Below are positions 16,599 to 25,614 of a stretch of DNA of 64,000 nucleotides, in pieces. Under the pieces are notes generated by a model. It saw only the letters and a list, made by a program, of their open reading frames with translations, searched no databases and was not told the DNA's origin. Location: NCBI GenBank assembly GCA_035543015.1, contig DATKKG010000017.1, positions 1-64,000 of the forward strand, given 5' to 3'. Made by a program: the position numbers and the translations under genes. Each line of letters opens with the position of its first letter. The stretch's first letter is position 1. This stretch comes from DATKKG01 sp035543015. GTDB lineage: Archaea > Thermoproteota > Nitrososphaeria > Conexivisphaerales > DTJL01.

Positions 16599-19500
16599 GG
16601 CTCGCCCCTGGCGTACCTGTAGATCGCGTCCTCGTTGTTCTCGGTCTTGACGAAGACCGGCACGTTCCTCTGCCTTGTCGCCTTGTAGGACACGAAGAGC
16701 CATTCCCCGGTCGACAGCTGCGACGTCTTCTCGAGGACGTTGAAGTCCAGGCTGAAGGACTCCGCGATCACTATTCGGTCGTAGCTCCTGGGCAGAGTCG
16801 AGACGAAGTAGCTGTGCAGCTGCTGGAGGGCGTTGGTGTTCATCTTGGCCACGCGCTGCGTGCTGATGAGGGCGAAGGCACGGTACTTCCGCCCCTGCCT
16901 GAGCAGCGCCTCCACGGCCCGGCTGGATTCGGCAGCCAGCCCCTTCGGATCGCCCGGAGCGAACTCCTGTGCTTCGTCGAGGACGATGAGCACCTTCTGG
17001 CGCATGCCCGTGATCTTCTTCAGGTAGAGGAGCCTGTCGAGGAACCTCGTCGCGGTCCTGCGGGCATCGTCCGGGTCGGGGGTGTAGATTATGAAGAGCT
17101 TGTCCTTGCCTTTGAGGAACTGGTAGGCGATGTCCTCCGGGGTTCCATGGGTCTCGGCCTCCTTGGCCGTCCCCACGGCAAGTATGATCTCAATGGCTTC
17201 CTCGATGTCCTTGACGGCGCCGGACATGGAGTGAACCTTGCCCTTCAGCGAGGTGAGCTCCTCCACGATGAAGTCGACGTCCTCCTTGGGAAGCTTGGAC
17301 ACTTCCGTCTTCCTCGAATGGCCGGCGGCCGCGAAGTGCTGCTGCAGCTCCTGGAGCGTCTTCTCTGCGGCAAGGTAGCCCGACTTCCTATCCAGAGCGA
17401 TGTTGGACACCACCCCGTAGACCTTCTCGAGGTTCCACGGCACTCCCACCTCGGACAGCTCGACGACCTTGATCCGGCCCTGCGAATGGAGCTTCTTGAA
17501 GGTCCGGGTCACCCAGTCAGAGTCCCCCAGCCTCGACTCGAGCGTTTCTGGCACCACCTGCGACTGCGCAAATATCTCTATGTTGTCCCCGAAGTCCTCC
17601 GTCGTGAATAGCTGGCTGGAGCTCAGCAGGTCTGCCAGGTGGACGGGGTACTCCCCCGACACGTCGAGTATGCATACTCGGAGGTCATCATCCCTCGCCA
17701 TCAGCTTCCTGATGAGGCTCGCAGTGAGGTTGGACTTGCCGACCCCTGTGTTGTGGCAGAAGATGCCTCCGCTTCCGGCAAGGAAGTTCTCGGCGAAGGG
17801 CACTGAGACATCGTAGACGTATTGCGAGCTTGGTCTGACCTCTTCCACGGACTTGACGGCCAGGAAGGAGAGCCGCGATTCGGCGAGCCCCTTGAGCGCG
17901 CCGATTTCGTCCCCGAGGAGCAACAGGTTCTGAGACGCGGAGACTCTGCCGTCGCCAATGACGAAGTAGTTGTGGGCGTTGGTTCGGTAGAAACCGTCAT
18001 CCCTGCATCCTTCGACGTCCTTCGAGGGCTTCCCGCAATACGAGGCCAGTCTGTAGAACTTCGATTCGAGCAGGTCGAGCGCCTTCGTGTCAACGTAGCG
18101 AGAGTGGCGTGCGATACTCCTGAGCCGCTCGAAGGCCTGCGAGATCGGGACCAAAGGCTCCTGTTTTCTACGCACAAGATGCCAGTTCCCATTTGCCAGA
18201 TCTTCAGCGCTCGGAAACACCATGCACTTCGATTCGTGATGTTTGGTCACTCTTCTTCCTTCGATTGTCGAGCTTGGGCGAGTCCGCATCGGAGAGACCG
18301 TAGCGAGGCAGTCGTCCATCAGGAGCAGATACCTGACACCGTCAAGCAGCTCGGCGGAGGAAGACACTCCTGAATCACCCAGATACCACGCCTTGATGAA
18401 GGCCATACGAACGGCGGAAGGAGAGTTGAAGATGATGTCCGGAACCCTCTTGTTAGGTGCGCCCACCCCTATCCATTCTCTCAGAAGGCTTGCTATCACC
18501 TTGTTCGAGAAAGAGAGCCTCATTGACTTGCTGCCGTGCTCTCGCAGATAGCCAACCTCTCCCAGCTTGGACCGCATCGTCGCGCGCGAGTCTGCAATCA
18601 GCTCACCGTCGGCAGGTCCGAACGTGAACTCCACCCTGTAGTTTCTTCTCGGCGCGTAGTCGGTGTGGCCTTCGGCTGCGTAGTAGCCGAGGAGCCTGGC
18701 GAATGTCTCGTCAATCTCCAGGCGAGGGCTCAGCGGGTGCTGCGTACCCTTGTATCCGAGCTTGACATGCGACCTGTCCTCTTTCGTCAGATGCGGCAGG
18801 TACTCAAGCGGTAGGCTCCTGTGTTTCCTCCAATAGCACCATTGGTATGTGGTGGCCTCCATTCTGGGGATCCTGTTGAAGACTTCCTCTGGCACCTCCA
18901 TCATTTTGAGGCCCGGAATCCCGAGCCGGCGGGCCTCCTCGAGAAGGTCCACCGTTACATTTCCTTCCTCCCTCGCCTGCACTCCGTGGGCACCTACGAC
19001 GTAGTCGCCGGGGCGTATCTGCCCCGATTCGACGCATCTTATCCTCCCGTTTCTGAGCGTGAACAGCGAGTGGCCGGGCGTGACCGAAACGCTGGCCCCC
19101 GTCTGCAAGTGGAACCTCAGGAGTCTTCCTTCGAAACGATGACGGAAGACGTATTGGAGCCTGGACCACTTGACTTCGAATGTCAGGGGATCAAACGCGG
19201 GTACTTCGATATCTGACACCTCCACCCTTCCCTCCTGTCCTTCCTGGTAGTGCCTGTCGACCAGATCGCCAATTCTATCCATCCTGATCTCGCCTCCCTC
19301 TTTCACGAGCAGAGGCTCGTCGTGGTCCACGCTGAAACCGAAAATCCCGATGTGGTACCTGGCGAGGGCGTCGGGGTCCACCTTGAGGTCGACGTTGAAG
19401 CCACTTACCTCGCCGATCTTCAGCCCGTCCTTGACGCAGATGAACTCGCTCACCGACTGGTTTGAGAGGAGGTGGGCTCGGGCGCCGTAGAGAGGTATGA

Positions 19501-19948
19501 GCCTCGACCGTGCGAACGAAGGAACCCCTCCATCAATCTTGAGCCTGTATCCTGTCGCCACCGCGCTCACGTCGATCCAGGTCTCCACGCTCTCGCCCCA
19601 GCTTTCGCTCACCCTTTCGAGGAACTCCTCCCTGATCTGGAGTGGGATGGATGAGGACACGCCGAGCATCTGGTAGTGCATAGGCGCCACGCTGAACACT
19701 TCGTAGACAAGAAAGACCTTCCCTTCGGAGGACTCCCTCTCTATGGCTATGAAGGATGGCTCGTTCAGCCTGTCCAGCACGCCAAGGTCGAACTTGGCCT
19801 CCAGGACGGCGAAGTTCGTGGTCGCCTCGAACGTGCCGGCGGTGCCGCTCGAGCTCTTGGTGAGGGTCCTGAGGGCTTTCAGTCGGGCTTGGAACCTGCC
19901 TCCCATGTCGTCGAAGCAGGAGGCGGGCTCTTTGGTCTCTTGGGTCAT
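16595..19948 (-). CDS. herA: HerA ATPase precursor interrupted by an intein
   Basis: A 1117-residue precursor. After splicing, the host protein is 589 residues: an N-terminal beta-barrel (HAS) domain, then a FtsK/HerA-type RecA fold. The P-loop GFTGVGKSN appears only after removal of the intein, joining Phe205 to Thr734. Walker B is VLIVLDEAQEF and the sensor-like ISTQRVAKMN follows. HerA is a hexameric DNA-pumping motor that works with the NurA nuclease and Mre11-Rad50 in break end resection; none of those partners is in the window. The start at 19948 has TATA TTTTTATATCC at 19981-19991. Confidence 0.9.
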   Translation of the reverse strand: MTQETKEPASCFDDMGGRFQARLKALRTLTKSSSGTAGTFEATTNFAVLEAKFDLGVLDRLNEPSFIAIERESSEGKVFLVYEVFSVAPMHYQMLGVSSSIPLQIREEFLERVSESWGESVETWIDVSAVATGYRLKIDGGVPSFARSRLIPLYGARAHLLSNQSVSEFICVKDGLKIGEVSGFNVDLKVDPDALARYHIGIFGFSVDHDEPLLVKEGGEIRMDRIGDLVDRHYQEGQEGRVEVSDIEVPAFDPLTFEVKWSRLQYVFRHRFEGRLLRFHLQTGASVSVTPGHSLFTLRNGRIRCVESGQIRPGDYVVGAHGVQAREEGNVTVDLLEEARRLGIPGLKMMEVPEEVFNRIPRMEATTYQWCYWRKHRSLPLEYLPHLTKEDRSHVKLGYKGTQHPLSPRLEIDETFARLLGYYAAEGHTDYAPRRNYRVEFTFGPADGELIADSRATMRSKLGEVGYLREHGSKSMRLSFSNKVIASLLREWIGVGAPNKRVPDIIFNSPSAVRMAFIKAWYLGDSGVSSSAELLDGVRYLLLMDDCLATVSPMRTRPSSTIEGRRVTKHHESKCMVFPSAEDLANGNWHLVRRKQEPLVPISQAFERLRSIARHSRYVDTKALDLLESKFYRLASYCGKPSKDVEGCRDDGFYRTNAHNYFVIGDGRVSASQNLLLLGDEIGALKGLAESRLSFLAVKSVEEVRPSSQYVYDVSVPFAENFLAGSGGIFCHNTGVGKSNLTASLIRKLMARDDDLRVCILDVSGEYPVHLADLLSSSQLFTTEDFGDNIEIFAQSQVVPETLESRLGDSDWVTRTFKKLHSQGRIKVVELSEVGVPWNLEKVYGVVSNIALDRKSGYLAAEKTLQELQQHFAAAGHSRKTEVSKLPKEDVDFIVEELTSLKGKVHSMSGAVKDIEEAIEIILAVGTAKEAETHGTPEDIAYQFLKGKDKLFIIYTPDPDDARRTATRFLDRLLYLKKITGMRQKVLIVLDEAQEFAPGDPKGLAAESSRAVEALLRQGRKYRAFALISTQRVAKMNTNALQQLHSYFVSTLPRSYDRIVIAESFSLDFNVLEKTSQLSTGEWLFVSYKATRQRNVPVFVKTENNEDAIYRYARGEP
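17750..19333 (-). mobile_element. LAGLIDADG intein in the HerA P-loop
   Basis: A 528-residue in-frame insertion, precursor residues 206-733. It starts with Ser (block A, SVDHDEPLLVKEGG), has block B TPGHSLF, and ends with block F/G: YVYDVSVPFAENFLAGSGG then FCHN, followed by Thr as the +1 residue. The middle carries a two-motif homing endonuclease: LLGYYAAEGH and FIKAWYLGDSGV, each with its acidic catalytic residue (E, D). All splicing residues are intact, so splicing and homing both look possible. Insertion exactly inside the ATP-binding loop means unspliced HerA cannot bind ATP. Confidence 0.92.
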
Positions 19949-19980
19949 TCGCTAAGGCGCTCGACCAAAATAGCTGAAGC

Positions 19981-19991
19981 GGATATAAAAA
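19981..19991 (-). promoter_or_regulatory. TATA box for herA
   Basis: On the minus strand TTTTTATATCC lies about 37 bases before the herA ATG. The roughly 240 bases beyond it (19992-20234) hold no convincing gene. Confidence 0.6.
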
Positions 19992-20234
19992 CACATTTGG
20001 GGCGTCGCCTGCGGGCTCTTTTCGTCCTCACCGAATTGGGGGCCTCGGCCTGCGTCTTGGAGGCCACCGCGAGGGCTCATGATAGCCCTGTCCGAGCGAT
20101 ACATATGATGGATCGAGCGACCACCCCCCGGCCCCCGCGCAGGCCCTCCTGGCGGAGGCCGTCTTCTTCGTGACGTGCGGCTCCTTGACGATCGTTCGCA
20201 TGTTGGTGATGATGGCCAGCCTGCTGCTTAACGT

Positions 20235-20981
20235 CTAGGCTAGGACGTCGAAGTGGATCTTGAAGCCGTCCGCCGTCCTTTCGGTCGTCGTAACCTTCAC
20301 GCCCACGACCTCCCTGAGGTTCCGCACATGGGTCCCAGCACATGGGATGGGCTCGAAGCCATCGATCCTCACCAGCCGCACCTCCTCCTTGCCCTGAAGG
20401 ACGCTCGACCAGAAGTTGCGCAGCCCGGACAGCTCCTGAGCGCTCACGACCTGGGCCGTGAGGTCTCGGGCTTCTCTTATCGCGTTGTTGGCCTCGGTCT
20501 CCGCGAGGGAGACCACCGAGTCGGCCGGGGGCTCGCCCAAGTATGCCACGTAGGCATCGTCGCCAAGCCACGAATCGAGCGGCTCGTACACCCTCCCGCT
20601 GGTTTTGGCCAGGACCCCGTCGAAGAGGTGCGCGGCCGCGTGCCTCCGCATGTAGAGGAACCTCTGGCCCCAGTCTATCTCCTGGGTACACGGGCCTTCG
20701 ACCGGTACCCCGCTGGCCTTTCCGTACAGGACCACATGGTCTCCCGACTTCAGCGCCTTCTTCACCTGAAGCGTGTAGCCACCTCCTGACACGGTCCCGG
20801 TATCGCTGGGCTGGCCGCCGCCTTTCGGGTGGAATATCGTCGAAGCGAGAACGAGGTAGTACGAGCTCCCCTGCTCCTTGGCCACCTTCACGACCACGCC
20901 CGGGGCCTCTGCCGCGTAGGGGTCCTTCAGATACGCCAAGGCCGTGGGAGGGAGGCCCTCCACGATCTCCTGCAGGTTCAC
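20235..20981 (-). CDS. alaX: Alanyl-tRNA editing protein AlaX
   Basis: A 248-residue stand-alone editing enzyme that removes Ser or Gly wrongly attached to tRNA-Ala. The zinc site is complete: His114-x3-His118 in MRRHAAAHLF and Cys214-x3-His218 in PIPCAGTHVRN. The N-terminal beta domain with FHPKGGGQPSDTG is the form seen in medium-length AlaX-M. It overlaps the stop of the upstream Nudix gene by four bases, so both are on one transcript. Confidence 0.92.
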   Translation of the reverse strand: MNLQEIVEGLPPTALAYLKDPYAAEAPGVVVKVAKEQGSSYYLVLASTIFHPKGGGQPSDTGTVSGGGYTLQVKKALKSGDHVVLYGKASGVPVEGPCTQEIDWGQRFLYMRRHAAAHLFDGVLAKTSGRVYEPLDSWLGDDAYVAYLGEPPADSVVSLAETEANNAIREARDLTAQVVSAQELSGLRNFWSSVLQGKEEVRLVRIDGFEPIPCAGTHVRNLREVVGVKVTTTERTADGFKIHFDVLA

Positions 20982-21418
20982 TGCCGCCAGAGCCCCCTGA
21001 GTCCGCTGAGGAAGGCGTATCCTTCAGAAAGGACGCGCCTTGCGTTGTTGTAGCTGAGCTTTGAAAGGGCCTCTTCGTACGGCAGCCAGATGAACCCCTG
21101 GTGTTCCTCCGAAATGACGACGCTCTGAGGCCTCGTCTCCATGAGGAAGAAGACGACCTCCTTTTCCGACTGCCTTCCCATCCTCTGGTACCTGTATTTG
21201 ATCATGGTCTTGAAGCCTCTGAGGACCTTGACCTCCGAGAGGCCCGTCTCCTCCTTCACCTCCCGCTTTGCAGCCACCAGGTCGGTCTCCCCCTTCTGAA
21301 GGTGGCCCTTTGGGAACTCCCAGTAGCCTTTCCTGTTTATCATCAGGAGGAACAGGGGCTCGCCTTTGGCGGTCCTGTAGAATACGACGCCCCCTGCCGA
21401 CTGCTCTGTCTCGGGCAC
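20978..21418 (-). CDS. Nudix hydrolase (Ap4A-hydrolase-like)
   Basis: A 146-residue Nudix protein. The 23-residue Nudix box spans residues 38-60: Gly38, then Glu44, ending REVKEETG, with all metal-binding glutamates present. Length and the single domain resemble diadenosine tetraphosphate hydrolases and other small housecleaning pyrophosphatases. A TATA-like GCTTTAATCA lies near 21440-21449. It is translationally coupled to alaX (ATGA overlap). Substrate not fixed by sequence. Confidence 0.88.
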   Translation of the reverse strand: MPETEQSAGGVVFYRTAKGEPLFLLMINRKGYWEFPKGHLQKGETDLVAAKREVKEETGLSEVKVLRGFKTMIKYRYQRMGRQSEKEVVFFLMETRPQSVVISEEHQGFIWLPYEEALSKLSYNNARRVLSEGYAFLSGLRGLWRQ

Positions 21419-21469
21419 TGCGGCAAGTTCCTCTCCATATGATTAAAGCGTTTCTCTCCAGGGCTCCTT

Positions 21470-22630
21470 TCAGTCGCCCAGGAGCTCTTTCAGCTCGTTG
21501 ACGGTCGGGAGCACAGCGGCCGCGTCGCTCTCCATGAAAGCCTTCGCCGTAGCGGCCGGGTTGATCGTGTGCTTGTACACCCCGACGAACAGCAGGCTGT
21601 CGCCGAACCCTTCGATCCTGGAGCACATCTTGAGGTCCTCCATCGAGTCCCCAACGAAGAGGAGCTTCCGGTAGCCGGGGAGTCCTCCGATTGCCCTCTG
21701 AAGGGCGAAGGGGTCCGGCTTGCCAGGCCAGACGTCCATGCCGTTGGCCTTCCTCCGCTCGTACTCCTCGAACAGGTCATCGCTGAAGGTCAAGGCATGC
21801 CCCCTTCCGAAGAACTCCTTCAGCAGGGGGCCGATGGTCTTGTCGGCGGCTGGTCGCGTCCTCCCGGTGGCCATTCCCAGGCCCCGGCTGAACCTCCTCT
21901 TCATGTAGCTGAGCGTATCCTTCCTTACTATTAGGGACTCGTTCTCGATCAGGCCCCGGCTCACGCAGAGGGTCGGCTGGAGGCCATACACGGTCCTGAA
22001 GAGGTTGGAGCCGAGGTAGAGCTCGTCGAAGATGCTGGAGATAAGGCAGTCACCCGGCATCCCGGGGTACCTTAGGTAGCCCTTGACCTGCTTGAGCAGC
22101 TCGAGCTTGTCCTTCCCTTTGTAGAGCTTCTCGAGCCCGTCGTCGACGGACCTCGCCCCAGCTTCGTCGGCATACGATACGACGTCCTGCAGGCCCTCCA
22201 GGACCTCCACCTCGTCGTACGCGTCCCCGCCGCGGCACGTCCCCAGCAGCGTCACGAGGCTGAGCGGCTTGTCGGACCTCTGGCCGAGGCGGTTGACCAG
22301 CAGCTCGAGGGATTGATCGGACAGCCCGGATAGGAGCCCCATGAAGACCGAGTAGACGGTGTCCCAGTCGTTGTTGAAACCTCCCGACTTTCGCAGCTCG
22401 AAGGCCGCGTTCATGAGGTGAGCCCTTTCTGGCCTCTTCCCGGTGATGGACTGGAAGAGCAGCTCCACTGTGGTGTAGATCGCCTCGTCATAGGAGGAGG
22501 ATATCTCCACCAGGGTCCCGTCGCAGTCCAAGACAGCGGCGTTGGCGTCTCTGAGCGCCTGCAGAAGCTCGGGCCTGTAGATGACCTCGCCTTCGCCCGT
22601 GACGAATGAGGACCAGCCTGCGGATTCCAA
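21470..22630 (-). CDS. HAD-superfamily hydrolase with large cap insertion
   Basis: A 386-residue HAD phosphatase-like protein. Motif I is AAVLDCDGTLVE (Asp35 nucleophile, Asp37 acid/base), motif II probably the T of MATGRTRP, motif III the K of WPGKPDPFA, and motif IV GDSMEDLKMC. About 200 residues lie between motifs I and II, much more than in simple phosphatases, so a large cap domain covers the active site. Start is TTG at 22630 with TATA CGCTTATAG near 22655-22664. Substrate unknown. Confidence 0.75.
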   Translation of the reverse strand: MESAGWSSFVTGEGEVIYRPELLQALRDANAAVLDCDGTLVEISSSYDEAIYTTVELLFQSITGKRPERAHLMNAAFELRKSGGFNNDWDTVYSVFMGLLSGLSDQSLELLVNRLGQRSDKPLSLVTLLGTCRGGDAYDEVEVLEGLQDVVSYADEAGARSVDDGLEKLYKGKDKLELLKQVKGYLRYPGMPGDCLISSIFDELYLGSNLFRTVYGLQPTLCVSRGLIENESLIVRKDTLSYMKRRFSRGLGMATGRTRPAADKTIGPLLKEFFGRGHALTFSDDLFEEYERRKANGMDVWPGKPDPFALQRAIGGLPGYRKLLFVGDSMEDLKMCSRIEGFGDSLLFVGVYKHTINPAATAKAFMESDAAAVLPTVNELKELLGD

Positions 22631-22755
22631 TATTAGCAGGACCTCTCAGAACTGACTCTATAAGCGTTGTTTGTCACATGCCTCAAGGAGAGGGCTGCGC
22701 CCCTCGCGGCGGACAACCCTATATATCCTCGCGGAGGTGGATACCAGGAGTCGAA

Positions 22756-23184
22756 TTGAAGGAGGCTTCTGCGTTCAAGGCGCCCCAGGGACTGCTGAAG
22801 TATATCGTCCTGGCGTATTCCTCGAAGTATCCCGTCTCCGGGTCCGAAATGGCCGACGACATCAGGGAGAAGACGTCAGGCCAGTGGGATCCCAGCCCGG
22901 GCTCCGTCTATTACTTGATGAACGAACTGAAGGGGAAGGGTCTGATCGTTCCGGTGAAGGGCGCGGGTCGGGGCCGAAAAGCCTACATCGCTTCAGAAGA
23001 GGGGAGGGCGGAGCTGGCCAGGGCCTCGCGGGGGCTCATGGGCTCCCTGCAGCGCGAAGTGACCCTGCTGGCCCTGCTCGTCTCCATGGTGGAGCCTGCG
23101 AGCTCGGAGAGGATGGAGGTGGTCAAACGCGCGCTGAAGGCCGATGCCGCCCAGGTGTCAAAGGCTCTGGGCCAGATGAAGTAG
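22756..23184 (+). CDS. PadR-family transcriptional regulator
   Basis: About 142 residues from TTG 22756, chosen because a strong TATA (CTATATATCC, 22719-22728) sits 30-37 bases before it. The N-terminal winged helix has the PadR layout: GLLKYIVLAYSSKYPVSGSEMADDI, SPGSVYYLMNELKGKGLI and GRGRKAYIASEEGRAEL. The C-terminal helix mediates dimer formation. It usually represses neighbouring or own genes in response to a small molecule; the target here is unknown. Confidence 0.85.
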   Translation: MKEASAFKAPQGLLKYIVLAYSSKYPVSGSEMADDIREKTSGQWDPSPGSVYYLMNELKGKGLIVPVKGAGRGRKAYIASEEGRAELARASRGLMGSLQREVTLLALLVSMVEPASSERMEVVKRALKADAAQVSKALGQMK

Positions 23185-23186
23185 GC

Positions 23187-23333
23187 TCACTTTCCGTTCA
23201 ACTTGTATTCCTGCACGTACTTCCTGGCTTCATCCATCGAGATGCCGAAGTTGCTCGAGATCTTCTCCGCCACAAACTCGTCAAGGTTCTGCGTGCTGTC
23301 GGCGAAGTCATAGAGGATCTCAATCTGAAACAT
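23187..23333 (-). CDS. 48-residue conserved-looking small protein
   Basis: A short minus-strand gene that converges on the PadR regulator. An ATG at 23333 is preceded by a perfect AGGAGG ribosome-binding site with good spacing, and a TATA-like AATTAAATAAC lies near 23389-23399. The product (MFQIEILYDFADSTQNLDEF, then EKISSNFGISMDEARKYV) looks like a small alpha/beta or helical protein. No family recognised. A TTG start nine codons upstream is also possible. Confidence 0.65.
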   Translation of the reverse strand: MFQIEILYDFADSTQNLDEFVAEKISSNFGISMDEARKYVQEYKLNGK

Positions 23334-23493
23334 GATCTCCTCCTTGTTCGCAGCCAAGACCAAGCTATGGTTCAGGTCGGTGGTTCGTTATTTAATTGTT
23401 ACGTACTTCCTCTCTCGGCCCCCTCTTGCCGCTGGAAGCTGGGCGGTTCCGGCGATACCATTATGTGGTCTGCGCCTGCCTGCCTAGACGAAG

Positions 23494-25614
23494 ATGGCCG
23501 GCGAAAGAGCCCAGAGGAGACCAAGGCCGAACCACCTGTCGGGCGAGAAAAGCCCCTATCTGCAGGAGCACGCGACCAACCCTGTGGACTGGTGGCCATG
23601 GGGAGAGGCCGCCTTCAGGAAGGCCAAGGCGGAGGACAAGCCGGTCTTCCTTTCCATAGGATATTCCAGCTGCCACTGGTGCCATGTGATGAGGGAGGAG
23701 TCCTTCGAAGACCCGAAGGTCGCCCGGCTGATGAACGAGACGTTCGTGAACATCAAGGTGGACAGGGAGGAGAGGCCCGACGTAGACATGGTTTACATGT
23801 CGGTGTGCCAGATGATGACGGGGAGCGGGGGGTGGCCCTTGACGATCTTGATGACCCCCGACAAGAAGCCCTTCCTTGCCGCCACGTATGTCCCAAAGGA
23901 TAACGCTTTCGGGAGGATGGGGATGCTCCAGCTCGTCCCAAGGGTCAGGCAGCTGTGGGCCAAGGAGAGGCAGGAGCTGCTCGCCTACGGCGATCAGATG
24001 GTCGAGACCCTCCTGAGCTCCGCGTCTGGATCCGTGCCCGGCGACCCCACCCCCGAGTCCCTCAAGCTGGCCTTTGGGGAGCTCTCCGAGAGGTTCGACA
24101 GGGAGGAAGGGGGGTTCGGCGACGCACCCAAGTTCCCTTTGCCCCACAATCACCTCTTCCTACTGAGGTACTGGAAGGACACCGGGGACGCGCGCGCTCT
24201 CCGAATGGTCGTGAAGTCCCTGGAGGCCATGCGCCTCGGCGGCATATTCGACCAGCTGGGGGGAGGCTTCCATAGGTACTCCACCGACAGGAGGTGGGTC
24301 GTCCCACATTTCGAGAAGATGCTATACGACCAAGCGATGTTGGTGATGGCCTACTCGGAGGCGTTCCAGGCCACCGGAAGCCGGGAGTTCGCCGAGGTCG
24401 TCGACCGCACCGTGGGGTACATGAGCCGGAGGCTGCGCGAGGAAGGCGGCGGCTTCTGCTCTTCAGAGGACGCCGACAGCGAGGGCCACGAGGGGACGTT
24501 CTACCTCTGGGGCCCGGAGGAGCTCCGCCGGTGCCTGGGGGCCGACGCCGACCTCTTCTCTCGGGTCTTCTGCATCACAGGGGATGAAGGCGGTGCCGTA
24601 GCCGGCGGCCCTGAGAGCGCCGGCGGGATGGTGCTTCACCTGCGCCGCTCGGAGGAGGAGTGGGCGGCAGAGCTTGGAGTGCCGAAGGAGGAGTTCATCG
24701 GTCGCCTCGAAGCGGCGAAGTCCAAGCTCTACGCGGCCCGAGAGCTTCGGGAGCGGCCCAAACGAGACGAGAAGATCCTGGCTGACTGGAATGGCCTGGC
24801 AGTGGCGGCCCTTGCGAAGGCCTCGAGGGCGCTGGGTCGCAAGGACTTCGAACGCGAAGCGGAGGAGGTGGCTTCCTTCCTCATGAAGGAGATGACCGAC
24901 AGCGAGGGAAGGCTGGTTCACACATGGCGCGGGGAGAAGCCCGTTGCGGCCACACTTGACGACTACGCCTTCGTCATATGGGGGCTCCTCGAGCTCTATC
25001 AGTGCGACTTCCGGACGGAGCATCTCGGTCGTGCCATCTCGATGGGGAAGGAGATGGCGGCCCGCTTCTCCGATGGAACGTCCGGCGGCTTCTATTTCAC
25101 GGCCGAGGACGCCGATGCGCCGCTGGCCCGACAGAAGGCCTACTACGACGGCGCCGTCCCATCAGGCAACTCGGTCGCAGCATACGTCCTTCTGAGGTTG
25201 GGAAGGGTCTCTGGCGACGGGGTCATGGACAGGTCCGGGTACGATGCGATCAGGGCGGCCTGGGGGGACGTCATCAGCGCACCTTCGGGCCACACGATGC
25301 TGCTCTGCGCCCTGGACTACAGGCTCGGTCCCTCTCATGAAGTGGTGGTGGCGGGAAGGAAGGGTGGTTCCGACACCCTCAGGATGCTGCGGGCATTGGA
25401 CGAAGCCTACCTGCCGAACGTGGTCGTCCTGTTGCGTGACGCCGACGACACATCCCTCATGGCCGCAGCACCCTTCCTGGCATCCATGGAAGCGCGAATG
25501 GGTGAGGCCACGGCCTACGTCTGCGAGGACCTGGCCTGCCAGCAGCCAACGACCGAGATCGGCAAGATGATGTCGATGCTCGAATCCCGCGGCTCCGTGA
25601 CGGCAAAGGAATGA
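23494..25614 (+). CDS. Thioredoxin-domain protein DUF255 (YyaL/SSP411 family)
   Basis: A 706-residue protein of the widespread COG1331 family. The N-terminal thioredoxin-like domain begins with the family hallmark LSGEKSPYLQEHATNPVDW and has the redox-type pair CHWC at residues 60-63. The rest is an (alpha/alpha)6-barrel like those of N-acylglucosamine epimerases and cellobiose epimerases (FHRYSTDRRWVVPHFEKMLYD, SSEDADSEG). Biological function is not established in the family. It overlaps the next gene by four bases (ATGA). Confidence 0.9.
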   Translation: MAGERAQRRPRPNHLSGEKSPYLQEHATNPVDWWPWGEAAFRKAKAEDKPVFLSIGYSSCHWCHVMREESFEDPKVARLMNETFVNIKVDREERPDVDMVYMSVCQMMTGSGGWPLTILMTPDKKPFLAATYVPKDNAFGRMGMLQLVPRVRQLWAKERQELLAYGDQMVETLLSSASGSVPGDPTPESLKLAFGELSERFDREEGGFGDAPKFPLPHNHLFLLRYWKDTGDARALRMVVKSLEAMRLGGIFDQLGGGFHRYSTDRRWVVPHFEKMLYDQAMLVMAYSEAFQATGSREFAEVVDRTVGYMSRRLREEGGGFCSSEDADSEGHEGTFYLWGPEELRRCLGADADLFSRVFCITGDEGGAVAGGPESAGGMVLHLRRSEEEWAAELGVPKEEFIGRLEAAKSKLYAARELRERPKRDEKILADWNGLAVAALAKASRALGRKDFEREAEEVASFLMKEMTDSEGRLVHTWRGEKPVAATLDDYAFVIWGLLELYQCDFRTEHLGRAISMGKEMAARFSDGTSGGFYFTAEDADAPLARQKAYYDGAVPSGNSVAAYVLLRLGRVSGDGVMDRSGYDAIRAAWGDVISAPSGHTMLLCALDYRLGPSHEVVVAGRKGGSDTLRMLRALDEAYLPNVVVLLRDADDTSLMAAAPFLASMEARMGEATAYVCEDLACQQPTTEIGKMMSMLESRGSVTAKE

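Noticed and set aside
19992..20234. Possible gene between herA and alaX on the minus strand
   Set aside because: A short basic frame with an internal Met exists, but it has no fitted promoter or family, and the Arg/Pro-rich end looks like chance coding.
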